From an uncultured Prevotella sp. (lineage in GTDB: Bacteria; Bacteroidota; Bacteroidia; Bacteroidales; Bacteroidaceae), in contig CALFIY010000099.1 in the NCBI GenBank assembly GCA_937877595.1, positions 1 to 15,284 of the forward strand: DNA of 15,284 nucleotides, given 5' to 3'. How positions within the stretch are numbered: position 1 is the stretch's first letter; each line of letters starts with the position of its first letter. A program made the translations under genes and the position numbers. Of this stretch, positions 14,140-15,284 are shown in pieces. Below the pieces are notes generated by a model. That model did no database searches, was not told the origin of the DNA, and saw only the letters and a list, made by a program, of their open reading frames with translations.

Positions 14140-15284
14140 TCACAAAACGAAGGAAAGCAGGTGGGCAAGCCATCCACGACATTTCTGCCATGGAGTGCGA
14201 AAGGCATTCCACGACTCATCGGTCAGCCGTATGCTATGTGTGCAGTCGCTGCGGAACATGGCATCGAGTTGACTTGTTGTAGCGCTGTCGAGAATGACGG
14301 CATTCTCCTCAAAGTCGCATTTCAGACTGCGCGCGTCGAGATTGGTGCTGCCAATGGTGCAGTAACTGCCGTCGACTGTCATAATCTTTGAGTGGTGGAA
14401 GCCGGGTTCGTAGAGCCAGACCATGGCGCCGCGGCGCATGAGTTTGTGGGCCTGATAGTAGCCGCAGTCGGGGGTTAAAGGAATATCGCTGCGCGCCGAC
14501 TGCATGATTTCAACCTTCACACCTCTTTTAATAGCGCGCGTGAGCGCGCGCGTGAGTTTTGGCGTGAGTGTGAAGTAGGGGTTTATAATCTTGATAGAGT
14601 CTTGAGCGGTGTTGATGGCCGCCAGATAGAACTGACGCATGATGCGTGGAGTGACATGCGGCTCACGATTGATGATGCCAATCATCTTGCTGCCCGACGT
14701 GGCGGTAGTGTCGGGACGCAGACTGGAAAAATCGGTCAGCGTGCCGCCACGATAGTATTGCGCTCCGCTCACATTATCGCCAGTGGTGCGGTTCCATATG
14801 CGCAGAAAGATGCGCTGCAGTTCGTTGACGGCATCGCCCTCTATGCGGCAGTGCATGTCGCGCCATTCGCCGACTTGTTCTGTGCCGTTGATGTAGTAGT
14901 CGGCAACGTTCATGCCGCCTGTGTAGGCCACATTGCCGTCTATAACTACGATCTTTCTGTGGTCGCGCCCGAAGATGTGGTTAACCCATGGGAAGCGTAT
15001 CGGGTCGTATTCCACTATTTCTATGCCTGCGCTGCGTAGCGATTTAAGGTGGCGCTTCAGCAGCGGTCTGTTGTTTGAGTCATTGCCGAAGCCGTCGAAT
15101 ATGGCGCGCACCTCAACGCCCTCGCTGCGCTTGGTGCGCAGCAGGTCGAAGAGTCTGGCTGCTATGGAGTCGTTGCGGAAGTTGAAGTATTCCAGATGGA
15201 TGCTGCTGCGTGCCTGACTGATGGCGCAGAACATGTCGTCGAATTTCTGCTGTCCCGACATGAGCAGCACTACGCTGTTGTCAT
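14140..15284 (-). CDS. Cardiolipin synthase / phospholipase D family protein (5' end cut by window)
   Basis: The minus-strand frame is open to the window edge, so the true start lies beyond 15284; the GTG at 15270 is not taken as the start because the in-frame residues before it (DNSV, joining VLLMSGQQKFDDM) fit the family. Two HxKx4D catalytic motifs are visible: 'HRKIVVID' (His near 14961) followed by 'GNVAYTGGMN', and 'HSKIMTVD' (His near 14394) followed by 'GSYCTIGSTN'. The spacer has 'EWRDMHCRIEGDAVNELQRIF' and 'IKIINPYFTLTPKL', typical of bacterial cardiolipin synthases that join two phosphatidylglycerols into cardiolipin plus glycerol at the inner membrane. The C terminus 'WLAHLLSFVL' fits the family end. 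The N-terminal membrane helices, if present, are outside the window. Transfer of phosphatidyl groups is well supported; cardiolipin as the product is the likeliest but not the only possibility. Confidence 0.88.
   Translation of the reverse strand, partial: DNSVVLLMSGQQKFDDMFCAISQARSSIHLEYFNFRNDSIAARLFDLLRTKRSEGVEVRAIFDGFGNDSNNRPLLKRHLKSLRSAGIEIVEYDPIRFPWVNHIFGRDHRKIVVIDGNVAYTGGMNVADYYINGTEQVGEWRDMHCRIEGDAVNELQRIFLRIWNRTTGDNVSGAQYYRGGTLTDFSSLRPDTTATSGSKMIGIINREPHVTPRIMRQFYLAAINTAQDSIKIINPYFTLTPKLTRALTRAIKRGVKVEIMQSARSDIPLTPDCGYYQAHKLMRRGAMVWLYEPGFHHSKIMTVDGSYCTIGSTNLDARSLKCDFEENAVILDSATTSQLDAMFRSDCTHSIRLTDESWNAFRTPWQKCRGWLAHLLSFVL

Noticed and set aside
14533..14556. 12-bp near-perfect tandem duplication (GCGCGCGTGAG units) in the cardiolipin synthase gene
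   Set aside because: It encodes 'LTRALTRA', which aligns without insertion to the usual helix after 'INPYF' in the family, so it looks like codon bias rather than a repeat expansion.
14140..15270. GTG at 15270 as the start of the phospholipase D-family gene
   Set aside because: The frame stays open to the window edge and the upstream residues fit the family, so the gene is cut rather than starting there.

Overview
The window looks like a chromosomal piece of a Bacteroidales bacterium, most likely Prevotella or a close relative. The clues are a perfect Bacteroidetes-type promoter (TTTG, 20 bp, TAnnTTTG), A-rich ribosome-binding regions without Shine-Dalgarno sequences, a large exported MBG/Ig-like repeat protein ending in a 'YNLNGVRVQ...KGVYIQNGKKVIVK' tail, an outer-membrane beta-barrel protein with a carboxypeptidase-regulatory-like domain, and a Bacteroidetes-length HtpG. 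The genus is inferred from family resemblance, not from a marker gene.

Layout, left to right. (1) 186-3438: a 1000-residue exported repeat protein, then a 48-residue small ORF that precedes a strong terminator. (2) 3584-5797: a textbook promoter, a possible 22-codon leader ORF, a NhaC-type Na+/H+ antiporter, and a 267-residue unknown protein that starts 4 nt after the antiporter stop. (3) 5894-8884: an outer-membrane beta-barrel protein with two glycine-rich tracts, one of them a 48-residue Gly/Arg tail after the last predicted strand. (4) 8912-14117: htpG, an orphan ABC-type substrate-binding lipoprotein whose start overlaps the htpG stop by 4 nt, and a 715-residue cytoplasmic TPR protein. 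(5) 14140-15284, opposite strand: a cardiolipin synthase/phospholipase D-family gene convergent with the TPR gene and cut by the right edge of the window.

Most of the window is ordinary housekeeping and envelope biology: sodium/pH homeostasis, chaperone, outer-membrane protein, phospholipid synthesis. I see no CRISPR array, defence island, biosynthetic cluster, transposase, integrase, tRNA or rRNA. The points most worth a second look are small: a perfect 10-bp inverted repeat whose right arm abuts the htpG start codon, four 7-bp tandem units inside the htpG reading frame, the 48-residue small protein with a lipobox-like 'LLAGS' motif behind the exported repeat protein, the Gly/Arg tail of the beta-barrel protein, and the leader ORF in frame with the antiporter.
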